This document shows, one piece after another, positions 48,936 to 57,711 of a stretch of 64,000 nt of DNA (position 1 is its first letter; each line of letters begins with the position of its first letter). Below the pieces are notes generated by a model that was not told the DNA's origin, searched no databases, and saw only the letters and a list, made by a program, of their open reading frames with translations. A program made the position numbers and the translations under genes. Location of the stretch: contig CAXSBC010000004.1 of assembly GCA_964236105.1 (NCBI GenBank), forward strand, positions 1 through 64,000, written 5' to 3'. The stretch comes from Lichenicola sp964236105 (GTDB lineage Bacteria > Pseudomonadota > Alphaproteobacteria > Acetobacterales > Acetobacteraceae).

Positions 48936-50434
48936 GACGGGACGACCTCGCGAAGCGGCTTCAGGGCGGGATAGAGCGCTACGTAGCGTCGGTAGATCGC
49001 CTCGTAGCGGGCGACGTTCGCCGCGATCGGCTCGATGCGTCGGCCCGGGCGGACCATCGTGGCGATGCCGTCGTCGATGCTGGCGAAGTGCCCGGCGCCA
49101 TGGGCTGCCAGCACCGCGGCGCCGAGCGAAGGCGCCTCGGCAACCTCGGGCACCACGACCGGCAGGCCGGAGGTGTCGGCATGGATCTGCAGCCACAGCG
49201 GCGAGCGGGTGGCGCCGCCGCCGGCGGTGATCTCGGCCGCACCGCAGCCGGCCTCCGCCATGCGGTCGATGATGGCGCGCGTGCCGAACCCGATCGCCTC
49301 CAGCATGGCGCGGAACAGGTGTGCTGCCGTGTGATGCAGGGACAGGCCGGTGATGGCGCCGCGCGACAGCGGGTCGGTATAGGGCGTGCGGTTGCCCTGG
49401 AAGTGGTCGAGCATCAGCAGCCCGTCGGCGCCCGGCTCGAGCCGGGCGGCCTCCAGGTTGAGCGCGTCGAGATCAAGCGTGTCGCCGCCCAGCCGGCGCA
49501 GCCAGGCGATGATCGAGCCGGTCGAGGTCTGTCCGCCCTCCAGGATCGTGCGTCCCGGATACACAGCGTCCGCGTAGCTGCCCCAGAGCCCCGGGACATG
49601 CGCAGCGGTGTCGCCGACGGCGAACTGCAGGTGCGACGAGCCGGTGATCAGGGCGAGCTGGCCCGGCCGCGCCACCGCCAGCCCGATCATGCCGATCAGC
49701 GCGTCCGCGCCGCCCTGCACCACCAGCACCGTCTCGGCGAGCCCCAGATGATCGGCGGCACGCGCCGTCAGCCTGCCGATCGCGGCCCCGGGCGCCAGCA
49801 CCTCGTCCGGCCATTTCGCCCGCAGCTCGCCCAGATCCAGCGCATCGAGCAGGCTGTCGGGCCAGCCGCCCGCATCGTTGCGGTAGTGCCAGCGGATGGA
49901 AGCGTTGTTCAGGCTGGCGGCGCGTCGCCCGGTCAGCCGCCAGGTGATGAAGTCCTGGTATTCGCAGACGGTGTGCGCGGCCCGGAAGGTTTCCGGCTCG
50001 TGCCGGGCCAGCCACAGCGCCTTCGGGATCATCCATTCCGCCGACACCGGTCCGAGACCCGCCCCGTTGACGGCGAGGGCGGCGTCGCCGGTCGCCAGCA
50101 CGCGGTCGGCCTCGTCGCCGGCCCGCACATCCATCCAGATGATCGCCGGGCGCAGCGGCCGCGCCGCCTCGTCCAGGGCCACCACCGTGCAGCAGGTCGT
50201 GGCAGGGCAGAGCGCGTCGATGTCGTGGGCGCTGACGCCGGCCTCGCTCACGCTGCGCCGCACCGCGACGCCGAGCGCCGACCACCAGGCTTCCGGGTCC
50301 TGCTCGGCGCGCGCACCCGGGGCGAACTGCGTCGCATAGGGCGTTGCGGCCGATGCGATCCGGCGGCCCGCCAGGTCGAACACCGTCGCGCGCACGCTCT
50401 CCGTCCCGCCATCGACGCCGATCACATAGGCCAT
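48932..50434 (-). CDS. FGGY-family carbohydrate kinase
   Basis: A 500-residue kinase with the ASKHA fold. It has an N-terminal phosphate loop GVDGGTESVRATVFD (residues about 6-20), AEQDPEAWW, WMDVRAGDEA, the catalytic Asp in VQGGADALIG (about residue 255) and an adenosine loop, GGGATRSPLWLQIHAD. Family members phosphorylate pentuloses, polyols or AI-2. This one is not the XylB type, which is encoded separately at 59197. As the first gene of the leftward operon it probably phosphorylates the imported sugar, or its ketose derivative made by an SDR. Confidence 0.88.
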   Translation of the reverse strand: MAYVIGVDGGTESVRATVFDLAGRRIASAATPYATQFAPGARAEQDPEAWWSALGVAVRRSVSEAGVSAHDIDALCPATTCCTVVALDEAARPLRPAIIWMDVRAGDEADRVLATGDAALAVNGAGLGPVSAEWMIPKALWLARHEPETFRAAHTVCEYQDFITWRLTGRRAASLNNASIRWHYRNDAGGWPDSLLDALDLGELRAKWPDEVLAPGAAIGRLTARAADHLGLAETVLVVQGGADALIGMIGLAVARPGQLALITGSSHLQFAVGDTAAHVPGLWGSYADAVYPGRTILEGGQTSTGSIIAWLRRLGGDTLDLDALNLEAARLEPGADGLLMLDHFQGNRTPYTDPLSRGAITGLSLHHTAAHLFRAMLEAIGFGTRAIIDRMAEAGCGAAEITAGGGATRSPLWLQIHADTSGLPVVVPEVAEAPSLGAAVLAAHGAGHFASIDDGIATMVRPGRRIEPIAANVARYEAIYRRYVALYPALKPLREVVPS

Positions 50435-50561
50435 GCAGCCGTATCCACACCCTTGCCCACCTGCTTGCCGGATGCTGCACATCTGACGCGGTGGGCGACA
50501 TTTGCTCTTGAGCGCACAGTCGTCGTTTGGTGCGACGGAAGTCAATGGCTATTCTTTGTCG
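50435..50561. promoter_or_regulatory. Divergent control region of the two sugar operons
   Basis: A 127-base gap between the FGGY kinase and the SorC-type regulator, which are divergent. Two inverted repeats are visible: GCTC-TT-GAGC (50504-50513) and CGTCG-N7-CGACG (50521-50537). Either could be an operator. They do not resemble the GTAG-N5-CTAC sites found before the second binding-protein gene, so different ligands or regulators may be involved. Confidence 0.4.
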
Positions 50562-51584
50562 ATGGCGAAGCCCCGGACGATGACCCTGAGCCTCGCGCAC
50601 GCGCCCGATGCCGACATCATGGTCAGGGCGGCCTGGCTGTATCATGTGGGCGGGATGACGCAGGAGGAGGTGGGGCGGCGGCTCGGGCTGCACCGCACCC
50701 GGGTCGTGCGGCTGCTCAGCGAGGCGCGCGAACGCGGCCTGGTCAGCGTCACCATCAATCACGAGACCATTCGCGACCTTGCCGTCGAGGACTGCATCGT
50801 GCGCCGCTACGGGCTCGATTTCTGCCTCGCCACGCCTGCGATGGGCTTCGAGGATGCGGCCGGCGAGCCCAGGCTGGTCGCCGCCCAGGAGATGATCGCC
50901 AGGCGCGCGGTCGGGGGTGCGGCCGCCAACTTCCTGAAGGGCAAGCTCGCCGGCGGCGCCCCGGTGACGGTCGGCGTGAGCTGGGGCCGCACCCTGGAGC
51001 AGATGACGCTGCAGCTGTCCGGCGTGCAGAACCCGCAGGCGCGCTTCGTCTCGCTGATGGGCTCGCTGACCCGCAACTCGGCCTCCAACCCGTTCGAGGT
51101 GGTGCAGGCGCTGGCCGCGCGCACCGACGGCGAGGCGCACTTCCTGCCGGTGCCGTTCATTGCCGACTCCGAGGCCGACCGCATCGTCCTGATGTCGCAG
51201 CGCACCGTCGCCCAGGCCCTGGAGCTGGCACGGTCGGCCGATTTCTACCTGATCAGCGTCGGCGAACTTCGCGATACCGCCTTCCTGCGCCAGCATGGAA
51301 TGCTATCTGCGAGCGAACTGCGCAGCGTGCGGTCGCAAGGAGCGGTCGCCGACTCTCTCGGGCGGCTGTTCGCAGGAGACGGGACAGAGGTTGATCACGA
51401 GCTTGCCCGTCGCACCCTGGCGGTCGGGTTCGAGCAGCTGCGCGGCCGGGACGTGGTGCTGGCGGCCGGCGGGCTGGGCAAGGTGCCGGCCATCCGGGCA
51501 CTGCTGCGGGCCGGCGTGGTGAAGGGCCTCGTCATCGACGGCGACAGCGCATCCGCACTGGCGGCACAACTGGAAAACGACTGA
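50562..51584 (+). CDS. SorC/DeoR-type sugar-binding transcriptional regulator
   Basis: A 340-residue regulator. The N-terminal sigma70-region-4-like helix-turn-helix (residues about 20-65) reads GMTQEEVGRRLGLHRTRVV. The large C-terminal SorC effector domain follows, related to sugar-phosphate isomerases, with GVSWGRTLEQM and a C-terminal VVLAAGGLGKVPAIRA. SorC proteins bind phosphorylated sugars and control the genes beside them. It lies between the two arms of the sugar island and may regulate both. The ATG at 50562 is used; a TTG 60 bases upstream is possible. Confidence 0.88.
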   Translation: MAKPRTMTLSLAHAPDADIMVRAAWLYHVGGMTQEEVGRRLGLHRTRVVRLLSEARERGLVSVTINHETIRDLAVEDCIVRRYGLDFCLATPAMGFEDAAGEPRLVAAQEMIARRAVGGAAANFLKGKLAGGAPVTVGVSWGRTLEQMTLQLSGVQNPQARFVSLMGSLTRNSASNPFEVVQALAARTDGEAHFLPVPFIADSEADRIVLMSQRTVAQALELARSADFYLISVGELRDTAFLRQHGMLSASELRSVRSQGAVADSLGRLFAGDGTEVDHELARRTLAVGFEQLRGRDVVLAAGGLGKVPAIRALLRAGVVKGLVIDGDSASALAAQLEND

Positions 51585-51750
51585 CGAAAACTACAACGTC
51601 CAGGCCCTGATGACCGGTGACTGCCGGCGTCCCAGGCGTTACAGCCGGCAGGCGACGTCGGCTCGAACGGCAAGGCAGCCCGACATCCATGGCAGTCGCC
51701 TCCTGCTGAATCTCCAACATCGAGCTGACGGCTTGGTGCTTGGCAGTGAT

Positions 51751-51763
51751 CTAGTTTTTCTAC
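51751..51763. promoter_or_regulatory. Operator-like inverted repeat, copy 1
   Basis: CTAGTTTTTCTAC is the reverse complement, in 12 of 13 bases, of the second copy at 51811-51823. Each copy is a GTAG-N5-CTAC inverted repeat with an A/T-run centre. The centre-to-centre distance is 60 bp, close to a whole number of helical turns, as expected for a repressor that loops DNA. Confidence 0.6.
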
Positions 51764-51782
51764 TTTCTCGTCGCTATGAACC

Positions 51783-51813
51783 TTGACAGGCTCCCGAACT
51801 GACGCACTATGTA
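51783..51813 (+). promoter_or_regulatory. Candidate promoter of the second sugar operon
   Basis: TTGACA at 51783-51788 is a perfect -35 box. Possible -10 boxes are ACTATG (51806-51811, spacing 17) or TATGTA (51808-51813, spacing 19). The operator copy at 51811-51823 overlaps the -10 side, so a bound repressor would block RNA polymerase. The gene start follows at 51834, leaving a very short leader. Confidence 0.55.
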
Positions 51814-51823
51814 GAAAAACTAC
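51811..51823. promoter_or_regulatory. Operator-like inverted repeat, copy 2
   Basis: GTAGAAAAACTAC is a perfect 4-bp inverted repeat around five A. It overlaps the presumed -10 region and lies 10 bases before the binding-protein ATG. Together with copy 1 it forms the likely operator pair for the SorC-type or RpiR-type regulator encoded nearby; which one binds is unknown. Confidence 0.65.
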
Positions 51824-51833
51824 GGGGGAAACC

Positions 51834-52916
51834 ATGTCGGATCAGGAAAAGCGGCTGTCGCGTCGGCATGTGCTCAAGGCAGGCGTCGTTGTGGGCACAA
51901 GTCTAGCACTCAGGCCGGCACGAGCCGCTGCGAAACCGCTCCTCGTCTACAGCAACAAGAGCCTCGACTACTATTTCTTCGTCGTGCAACAGGAGGCGGT
52001 GCGACGTGCCGCCGAAGCGCAGGGCTGGGACTTCGCAGCCGTCAACGCAAACTTCGACAACACGGTGCAGCTTCAGCAATGGGCCAGCCTGCTCCTGCGC
52101 AGCCCGGCCGTGATGGTCAGCGACCCGATCGACAGCCAGGCGATCGTCAGCGCGATCCGGCGCTTCAACTTCAAGCACATCCCTGTCGGTATCGTCGACA
52201 CGCCCGCCACCGGCGGCGACGTCGCGATCACCGTCGACTTCGACAACCACCAGGGCGGCGTCATGGCCGCTCAGCAGATCGTCGACCGCCTGAAAGCCAA
52301 GAACGGCTCGCCGAAAGGCAAGGTGCTCAACTGCTACGGCGCGCTGCAGAGCGTGGCGTGGCGTCTGCGCAAGGAGGGGTTCGACGCCGAGATGGCGAAG
52401 TATCCCAACGTCACGGTCCTGGACCGGCCGACGGAAGGGCTGCTCAACAACATGCTCAGCGTCACCATCTCGACGCTGTCGGAGCATCCGGACCTGGATG
52501 CGGTGCATGCGCCGAGCGACACGCCGTCGCGCGGCATCGTCACCGCGCTGCAGCAACACGGACGCTGGAAGAAGCGCGACGAGCAGGGCCACGTGATCTT
52601 CGTCAACGTCGATGGCGAGCCGATCGCGCTGCAATGGATCGAGCAGGGCTACATGGACGCCGAGATCTCGCAGGATCCGATCGCGTATGCGCAGATCACC
52701 GTCGACATGATCGCGAAATATGCCATGCATGGACAGAAGGTTCCGCTCGGGCCCTACGAGAACAAGGACTACTTCTGGGAGAAGGGTGAGATCGCGAGCT
52801 CCGCGTCGGGACCGTCGCTGGTGATCCCGCCCTCGATCGTCGACCCGTCCAACGTCAAGGACCCCAGGCTGTGGGGCAACGTTTCCTATAACACGTGGGG
52901 CATGCATTATTCCTGA
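51834..52916 (+). CDS. ABC sugar-binding periplasmic protein, system 2
   Basis: A 360-residue periplasmic binding protein with a twin-arginine signal, SRRHVLKAGVVVGTSLAL (residues 9-26), and likely cleavage near ARAAA (about residue 33). The mature part has a Peripla_BP_4 fold (KPLLVYSNKSLDYYFFVVQQ). The start at 51834 is set by the signal peptide and a GGGGGAAA ribosome site; an upstream ATG in frame would disrupt the signal. It differs clearly from the system 1 binding protein, so the two importers probably take different sugars. It is the first gene of the rightward operon. Confidence 0.9.
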   Translation: MSDQEKRLSRRHVLKAGVVVGTSLALRPARAAAKPLLVYSNKSLDYYFFVVQQEAVRRAAEAQGWDFAAVNANFDNTVQLQQWASLLLRSPAVMVSDPIDSQAIVSAIRRFNFKHIPVGIVDTPATGGDVAITVDFDNHQGGVMAAQQIVDRLKAKNGSPKGKVLNCYGALQSVAWRLRKEGFDAEMAKYPNVTVLDRPTEGLLNNMLSVTISTLSEHPDLDAVHAPSDTPSRGIVTALQQHGRWKKRDEQGHVIFVNVDGEPIALQWIEQGYMDAEISQDPIAYAQITVDMIAKYAMHGQKVPLGPYENKDYFWEKGEIASSASGPSLVIPPSIVDPSNVKDPRLWGNVSYNTWGMHYS

Positions 52917-52934
52917 TGTGCTGGAGGGATGACG

Positions 52935-54494
52935 ATGCTGGCGCCGTCTTCGGATCGTGACGCGGCCGAGCCCGCCTTGGGCGAGGTGATCCTGCATCTC
53001 GACGGCCTGACCAAGGCCTACGGCGCCTTCACCGCGCTGAACGCCGTGACGCTCGAGGTGCGACGCGGCACGATCCACGGGCTGCTGGGAGAGAACGGGG
53101 CCGGCAAGTCGACGCTGGTCGGCCTGATCGCCGGCCTGCGGGCCCCGACCCGCGGCTGGATCGTGCTCGACGAACGCGTGGTGAACGGTTTCGACGTCAA
53201 GGCGATGGAACAGGCGGGCGTGTTCCTGGTCACCCAGGAGCCGATGATCGTGGGCCAGCTCAGCGTCGCGGAGAACCTGCTGCTCGGCCACTGGCCGGCC
53301 CGCGGCGGCTTCGTCGACTGGACGCGGCTGCGGGCGCAAGCCCGGCGCATGCTGGAAGGCGAGCGGATCGATCCGGCAGCGCTGGCCGAGGAGCTGACCG
53401 CGGTCGACCGGCGCAAGCTCAACATCCTACGCGCTTTGTTCAGCGGCGGCCGCCTGATCATCCTGGACGAGCCGACCACCACGCTGACGATGAGCGACCG
53501 TGCCGTGCTGTTCGACTTCATGCGCGAGCTCAAGGGACGCGGCATCACCTTCATCTTCATCTCGCACTACAACGAGGAGATCCTCGACATCTGCGACGCG
53601 GTGACCGTGCTGCGCGACGGCTCGCTCGCCGGCGGCAGCGACGACCTGTCGGAGATGAGCTCCGAGCGGCTGTCGGAGCTGGTGCTCGGCCGGGGCCTGC
53701 AGCTCTTCCGGCGCGACCGCGATCCGCACGGACACGACAGCGCCGGAAACAGCCTGCATGTCACCGACGTCACCGCACCCAACGTGCGCGTGCAGTCCTT
53801 CTCGATCGCCCACGGCGAGGTGGTCGGCTTCGCCGGCCTGCTGGGCTCGGGCGCCAAGGAGTTCGCCCAGACCCTGTTCGGCCTCAACCCGGCCACCGCG
53901 GGCCGGCTGCATGGCGCAACCGGCGGCGGCGAGAGGCTGCCCGGCAGCCCGGCGGACGCGCTGGCGCGCGGCATCGCCTACCTTTCCGACGACCGGCGCC
54001 GGGACGGCGTGGTCGGGCTGCTGAGCATCGCCGGCAACATCTCGCTCTCGAGCCTAGGCGCCCTGTCGCGGTTCGGCTTCATCCGCCGCCACGCCGAGCG
54101 TTCCATGGTCGGGCGCTACTTCCGCGAACTGGGCGTCAAAGCGCCGGGGGCGGACGTGGCGGTCGACACGCTGAGCGGCGGCAACCAGCAGAAGGTGTGC
54201 CTGGCACGCCTGCTGGCAACCGGGCCGCGGATCCTCATTCTCGACGAGCCGACGCGCGGCATCGATGTCGGCGTCAAGGAGGACGTGCATCGTACGGTCG
54301 ACGCGCTGACCGGGCACGGCCTCAGCGTCATCGTCGTCACCACCGACCTCGACGAGATGTCGCGGATCGCCGACCGTGTGTGCGTGTTCTCCAACGGCGC
54401 GATCGTCGAGACGCTGCGCGGCGACGACATCACCACCGAGCGCCTGCGCCAAGCCGCGTTCAGCTCTCCCGGCGCGCAGGACGGGCGGGCATGA
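52935..54494 (+). CDS. ABC sugar transporter ATP-binding protein (RbsA type), system 2
   Basis: A double ATPase of about 520 residues. The first domain has Walker A GENGAGKST and Walker B LIILDEPTTTL. In the first domain the usual LSxGE signature is replaced by LTAVDRRKLNI, as in many CUT2 ATPases. The second has LSGGNQQKVCLARL and ILILDEPTRGIDVG. The ATG at 52935 has GGAGGG six bases upstream; an ATG two codons earlier (52929) is too close to that site. It overlaps the permease start by 4 bases. Confidence 0.9.
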   Translation: MLAPSSDRDAAEPALGEVILHLDGLTKAYGAFTALNAVTLEVRRGTIHGLLGENGAGKSTLVGLIAGLRAPTRGWIVLDERVVNGFDVKAMEQAGVFLVTQEPMIVGQLSVAENLLLGHWPARGGFVDWTRLRAQARRMLEGERIDPAALAEELTAVDRRKLNILRALFSGGRLIILDEPTTTLTMSDRAVLFDFMRELKGRGITFIFISHYNEEILDICDAVTVLRDGSLAGGSDDLSEMSSERLSELVLGRGLQLFRRDRDPHGHDSAGNSLHVTDVTAPNVRVQSFSIAHGEVVGFAGLLGSGAKEFAQTLFGLNPATAGRLHGATGGGERLPGSPADALARGIAYLSDDRRRDGVVGLLSIAGNISLSSLGALSRFGFIRRHAERSMVGRYFRELGVKAPGADVAVDTLSGGNQQKVCLARLLATGPRILILDEPTRGIDVGVKEDVHRTVDALTGHGLSVIVVTTDLDEMSRIADRVCVFSNGAIVETLRGDDITTERLRQAAFSSPGAQDGRA

Positions 54495-55555
54495 ACCGGA
54501 CGCCCGCCCGACCCGCCCGCTCCATCCAACAAGGCACGACCATGTCCCAGCCCATCTCGGTCCCGCGCGGCGCGGTCGGCATCGCGACGCAGATGCCGCC
54601 ACGGCGGCGCCAGGACGGTCTGCGCTGGGTGCTGCAGAACGTCGTGTGGTTCTGGCTGATCGGGCTGGTGGTGATCTTCGGCCTGCTGAACAGCTTCTTC
54701 TTCAGCGTGGCCAACCTGCAGAACATCCTGATCCAGGCGACCGTGCTGGGCATGCTGGCGCTTGCCGTGTCGCTGCCGCTGCTGATCGCCGAGATCGACC
54801 TCTCGATTGCGAGCAACCTTGGCTTCTCCTCCGTTGTCGGCGCCACGCTGATCAGCAGTGGTCACCTGCCCTGGTGGCTCGGCATGCTGGCGGGCGTCGG
54901 CATCGGCACGCTGATCGGCTTCTTCAACGGCGTCTGCATCACCCTGCTGCGCATGGTGTCACTGATCGAGACGCTGGCCATGATGATCATCCTGCAGGGC
55001 GCGCTGCTGGCGATCACCCACGGCAACACCATCACCGACCTGCCGGCCGGCTTCTTCTGGATCGGGCAGACCACCATGTTCGGCTGGCCGCTGCTGCCGG
55101 TGATCTTCGTGCTGGCGCTGGCCGGCATGATGACGTTCCTGCGCCTGACGGTGCCCGGCCGCAGCGTCTATGCGGTCGGCGGCAACCCGCTGGCCGCCGC
55201 GAGTGCCGGCATCCGGGTGCGCCGGATCAAGATCCTCGCCTTCACCGCCTCGGGCTTCCTGTCCGCGATCGCCGGCTACCTGCTCGCCTCGTGGCAGATG
55301 GCGATCACCTCCAACCAGGGCTCGGGCTTCCTGCTCTATGCGATCGCAGCCCCAATCATCGGCGGGGTCAGCGTGTTCGGCGGCCGCGGGCACGTGCTCG
55401 GCATCCTGGGCGGCGTGCTGCTGTTGACGGTGATCCATGTCGGGCTGTCGATCGTCAACGTGCCGTCGTTCTATGTCGACATGATCGGCGGATTTGCGAT
55501 CTTCATCGCCGTCGCGACGGATGCCCTGCGCGTTCGCATCTCGTCGACGCGCTGA
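54491..55555 (+). CDS. ABC sugar transporter permease (RbsC type), system 2
   Basis: A 354-residue inner-membrane permease of the BPD_transp_2 family. It has a polar leader of about 45 residues, then multiple helices. The conserved IAEIDLSIASNLGFSSVVGA appears in helices 2-3 and VYAVGGNPLAAASAGIRVRR in the cytoplasmic coupling region. The start at 54491 overlaps the ATPase stop (ATGA); an ATG at 54542 would remove 17 leader residues. It completes the second CUT2 importer. The sugar is unknown, but the downstream pentose-type enzymes suggest a C5 compound. Confidence 0.9.
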   Translation: MNRTPARPARSIQQGTTMSQPISVPRGAVGIATQMPPRRRQDGLRWVLQNVVWFWLIGLVVIFGLLNSFFFSVANLQNILIQATVLGMLALAVSLPLLIAEIDLSIASNLGFSSVVGATLISSGHLPWWLGMLAGVGIGTLIGFFNGVCITLLRMVSLIETLAMMIILQGALLAITHGNTITDLPAGFFWIGQTTMFGWPLLPVIFVLALAGMMTFLRLTVPGRSVYAVGGNPLAAASAGIRVRRIKILAFTASGFLSAIAGYLLASWQMAITSNQGSGFLLYAIAAPIIGGVSVFGGRGHVLGILGGVLLLTVIHVGLSIVNVPSFYVDMIGGFAIFIAVATDALRVRISSTR

Positions 55556-55576
55556 TCAATCGCCTGGAGAGAAGCC

Positions 55577-56746
55577 GTGCATCCTTTCCGCATCCTGCCA
55601 TCCGACCATCCGACCGCGACGCTGGTCGGACGCCTGTTCGACCCGCGCCTCGGCGGTCCGTGCCTGGTGCAGCTGCGCGGCGACCGGCTGGTCGACGTGA
55701 CCGCGGCCGGCCCGACCATGACCGATCTGCTGGATCAGGAGGATCCGGCCGCGGCCCTGCGCCGGGTCCCGGACGATGCCGGCTACTCCCTTGAGGCGGT
55801 GATCGAAGACAGCTTGGCGCGCCGCACGGACCGGCCGCATCTGCTGGCGCCCTGCGACCTGCAGGCGGTGAAGGCCTGCGGCGTGACGTTCGCCCGCTCG
55901 ATGCTCGAGCGCGTGATTGAGGAGCGGGCGAAGGGCGATCCCGCCCGGGCGCTGGCGATCCGCGCGCAGGTGGACCAGGCGGTGGGCGGCGCGCTCGCCA
56001 GCGTGCAGGCCGGATCGGCCGAGGCCGCACAGGTGAAGCAGGTGCTGATCGAGAGCGGCTACTGGTCGCAGTATCTGGAGGTCGGCATCGGCCCGGACGC
56101 GGAGGTGTTCACCAAGGCCCCGGTGCTGTCGTCGGTCGGCCTCGGCGCCGAGGTCGGCGTGCTGCGCTCCTCCAGCTGGAACAACCCAGAGCCCGAGGTC
56201 GTGTTGGCGGTGAACAGCCGCGGCGTGGTGCAGGGGGCAGCACTCGGCAACGACGTCAACCTGCGCGACATCGAGGGCCGCAGCGCGCTGCTGCTCGGCA
56301 AGGCCAAGGACAACAACGCGTCCTGCGCGATCGGGCCGTTCATCCGCCTGTTCGACGACGGCTTCGGCATCGACCAGGTGCGCCACCTTGAGATCTCGCT
56401 GACCATCACCGGCGCAGACGACGGCTACGTCCTCGACGGCGCCAGCTCGATGAGCGAGATCAGCCGGGACCCGCTCGACCTGGTGGAGCAGTCGATGGGA
56501 CGCCACCACCAGTATCCGGACGGCATGATGCTGTTCCTGGGCACGCTGTTCGCGCCGACCCAGGACCGCGACGTGCCGGGCCAGGGCTTCACCCACAAGC
56601 CGGGCGACCGCGTCGAGATCATGGCCCCGAGCCTCGGCCGGCTGGTCAACACGGTGGCCTTCGCCGACGAGGCGCCGGCCTGGACGTTCGGCATCGCCGC
56701 CCTGATGCGCAACCTGGCCGGGCGCGGCCTGCTCGGCGCCCGATGA
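55577..56746 (+). CDS. FAH-family dehydratase/hydrolase, XylX-like
   Basis: A 389-residue member of the fumarylacetoacetate hydrolase fold with a GTG start and a GGAGAG ribosome site. Blocks such as KACGVTFARSMLERVIEER, YLEVGIGPDAEVFTK and NNPEPEVVLAVNSRG carry the metal-binding Glu residues of the family. The whole sequence resembles Caulobacter XylX-type 2-keto-3-deoxy-xylonate dehydratases of the oxidative pentose (Weimberg) route. An aldehyde dehydrogenase two genes downstream would then oxidise the product 2-oxoglutarate semialdehyde. The assignment is by recalled similarity, not alignment, so the exact substrate is inferred. Confidence 0.75.
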   Translation: MHPFRILPSDHPTATLVGRLFDPRLGGPCLVQLRGDRLVDVTAAGPTMTDLLDQEDPAAALRRVPDDAGYSLEAVIEDSLARRTDRPHLLAPCDLQAVKACGVTFARSMLERVIEERAKGDPARALAIRAQVDQAVGGALASVQAGSAEAAQVKQVLIESGYWSQYLEVGIGPDAEVFTKAPVLSSVGLGAEVGVLRSSSWNNPEPEVVLAVNSRGVVQGAALGNDVNLRDIEGRSALLLGKAKDNNASCAIGPFIRLFDDGFGIDQVRHLEISLTITGADDGYVLDGASSMSEISRDPLDLVEQSMGRHHQYPDGMMLFLGTLFAPTQDRDVPGQGFTHKPGDRVEIMAPSLGRLVNTVAFADEAPAWTFGIAALMRNLAGRGLLGAR

Positions 56747-57711
56747 GCGGCGCCGCACCGAGGCGGGTCGTCGTCACCGATCTGCGGTTCGAGGGGCTGC
56801 TGCACGAGCGCGCGGTCGCGGACCGGCACGGCGCCTCGTTCCACGAGTTCGACTGCCACGACGCGGCCTCGGTCGTGGCGGCGCTGCGGGATGCCGACGT
56901 CGCCTTCGTCAACCTGGTGCCGGTGACGGAAGCAGCACTTGCCGCGATGCGGCCGGGGGCGCTCGTGGTCCGCTACGGCATCGGCTACGACAACGTCGAC
57001 ATCGCAGCGGCTCGGCGCCTTGGCGTCCGGGTCGCCAACGTTCCGGACTATGGCAGCGACACCGTCGCCGATCACGCGTCCGCCTGCATGCTGGCGCTGC
57101 TGCGGCGGCTGCCGATCTTCGATGCGGCGATCCGGCGCGAAGGCTGGATCAATCCCGACAGGGTCAGGCCGCTGCCCGCCCTGGCTGCGACCACCGTCGG
57201 ACTGGTCGGCGTCGGCCGGATCGGCGCGCTGGTGGCGCGACGGCTGCAGGCGTTCGGGATCCGCATCCTGGCTAGCGATCCGTTCGCCGATCTGGCCCGG
57301 CTGCGCGAGGTCGGCATCGAGCCGGTGCCGCTGAAGACGCTGCTGGCGGAAGCCCACGGCATATCGCTGCACCTGCCGGCGACCGCCGAGACCCGGCACA
57401 TCATCGGCCGCCAGTCGATCGCCCAGATGCGACGCGGCGCGATGCTGGTGAACACCGCGCGCGGCGCGCTGGTGGACGAGGCGGCGCTGGCGGACGCGCT
57501 GGCGGACGGTCGCCTCGGCGGCGCGGCGCTGGACGTGTTCGATCCCGAGCCGCTCGACCCGGCCTCGCCGCTCCGCGCCATGCCCAACGTGATCCTGACC
57601 CCGCACGCCGCCTTCTACTCGGTGCAAAGCCTGGATGCGCTGCAGCGCCTCGCCGCCGAGGAGGTCGGGCGCGCCCTGGCTGGCGAGCCGCTGCGCTCGC
57701 TGGTGCCATGA
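56743..57711 (+). CDS. D-isomer-specific 2-hydroxyacid dehydrogenase
   Basis: A 322-residue NAD-dependent dehydrogenase. The Rossmann motif GLVGVGRIGALVARRL lies near residue 155. The catalytic Arg is in NTARGALVDE, Glu in DVFDPEPLD and His in LTPHAAFYS. The overall fit is the CtBP/phosphoglycerate dehydrogenase-like branch (VRYGIGYDNVD). Its ATG overlaps the FAH stop and its stop overlaps the aldehyde dehydrogenase start, each by 4 bases. It probably reduces or oxidises a 2-oxo/2-hydroxy sugar acid such as a glycolate or deoxy-onate product of the pathway. Confidence 0.88.
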   Translation: MSGAAPRRVVVTDLRFEGLLHERAVADRHGASFHEFDCHDAASVVAALRDADVAFVNLVPVTEAALAAMRPGALVVRYGIGYDNVDIAAARRLGVRVANVPDYGSDTVADHASACMLALLRRLPIFDAAIRREGWINPDRVRPLPALAATTVGLVGVGRIGALVARRLQAFGIRILASDPFADLARLREVGIEPVPLKTLLAEAHGISLHLPATAETRHIIGRQSIAQMRRGAMLVNTARGALVDEAALADALADGRLGGAALDVFDPEPLDPASPLRAMPNVILTPHAAFYSVQSLDALQRLAAEEVGRALAGEPLRSLVP

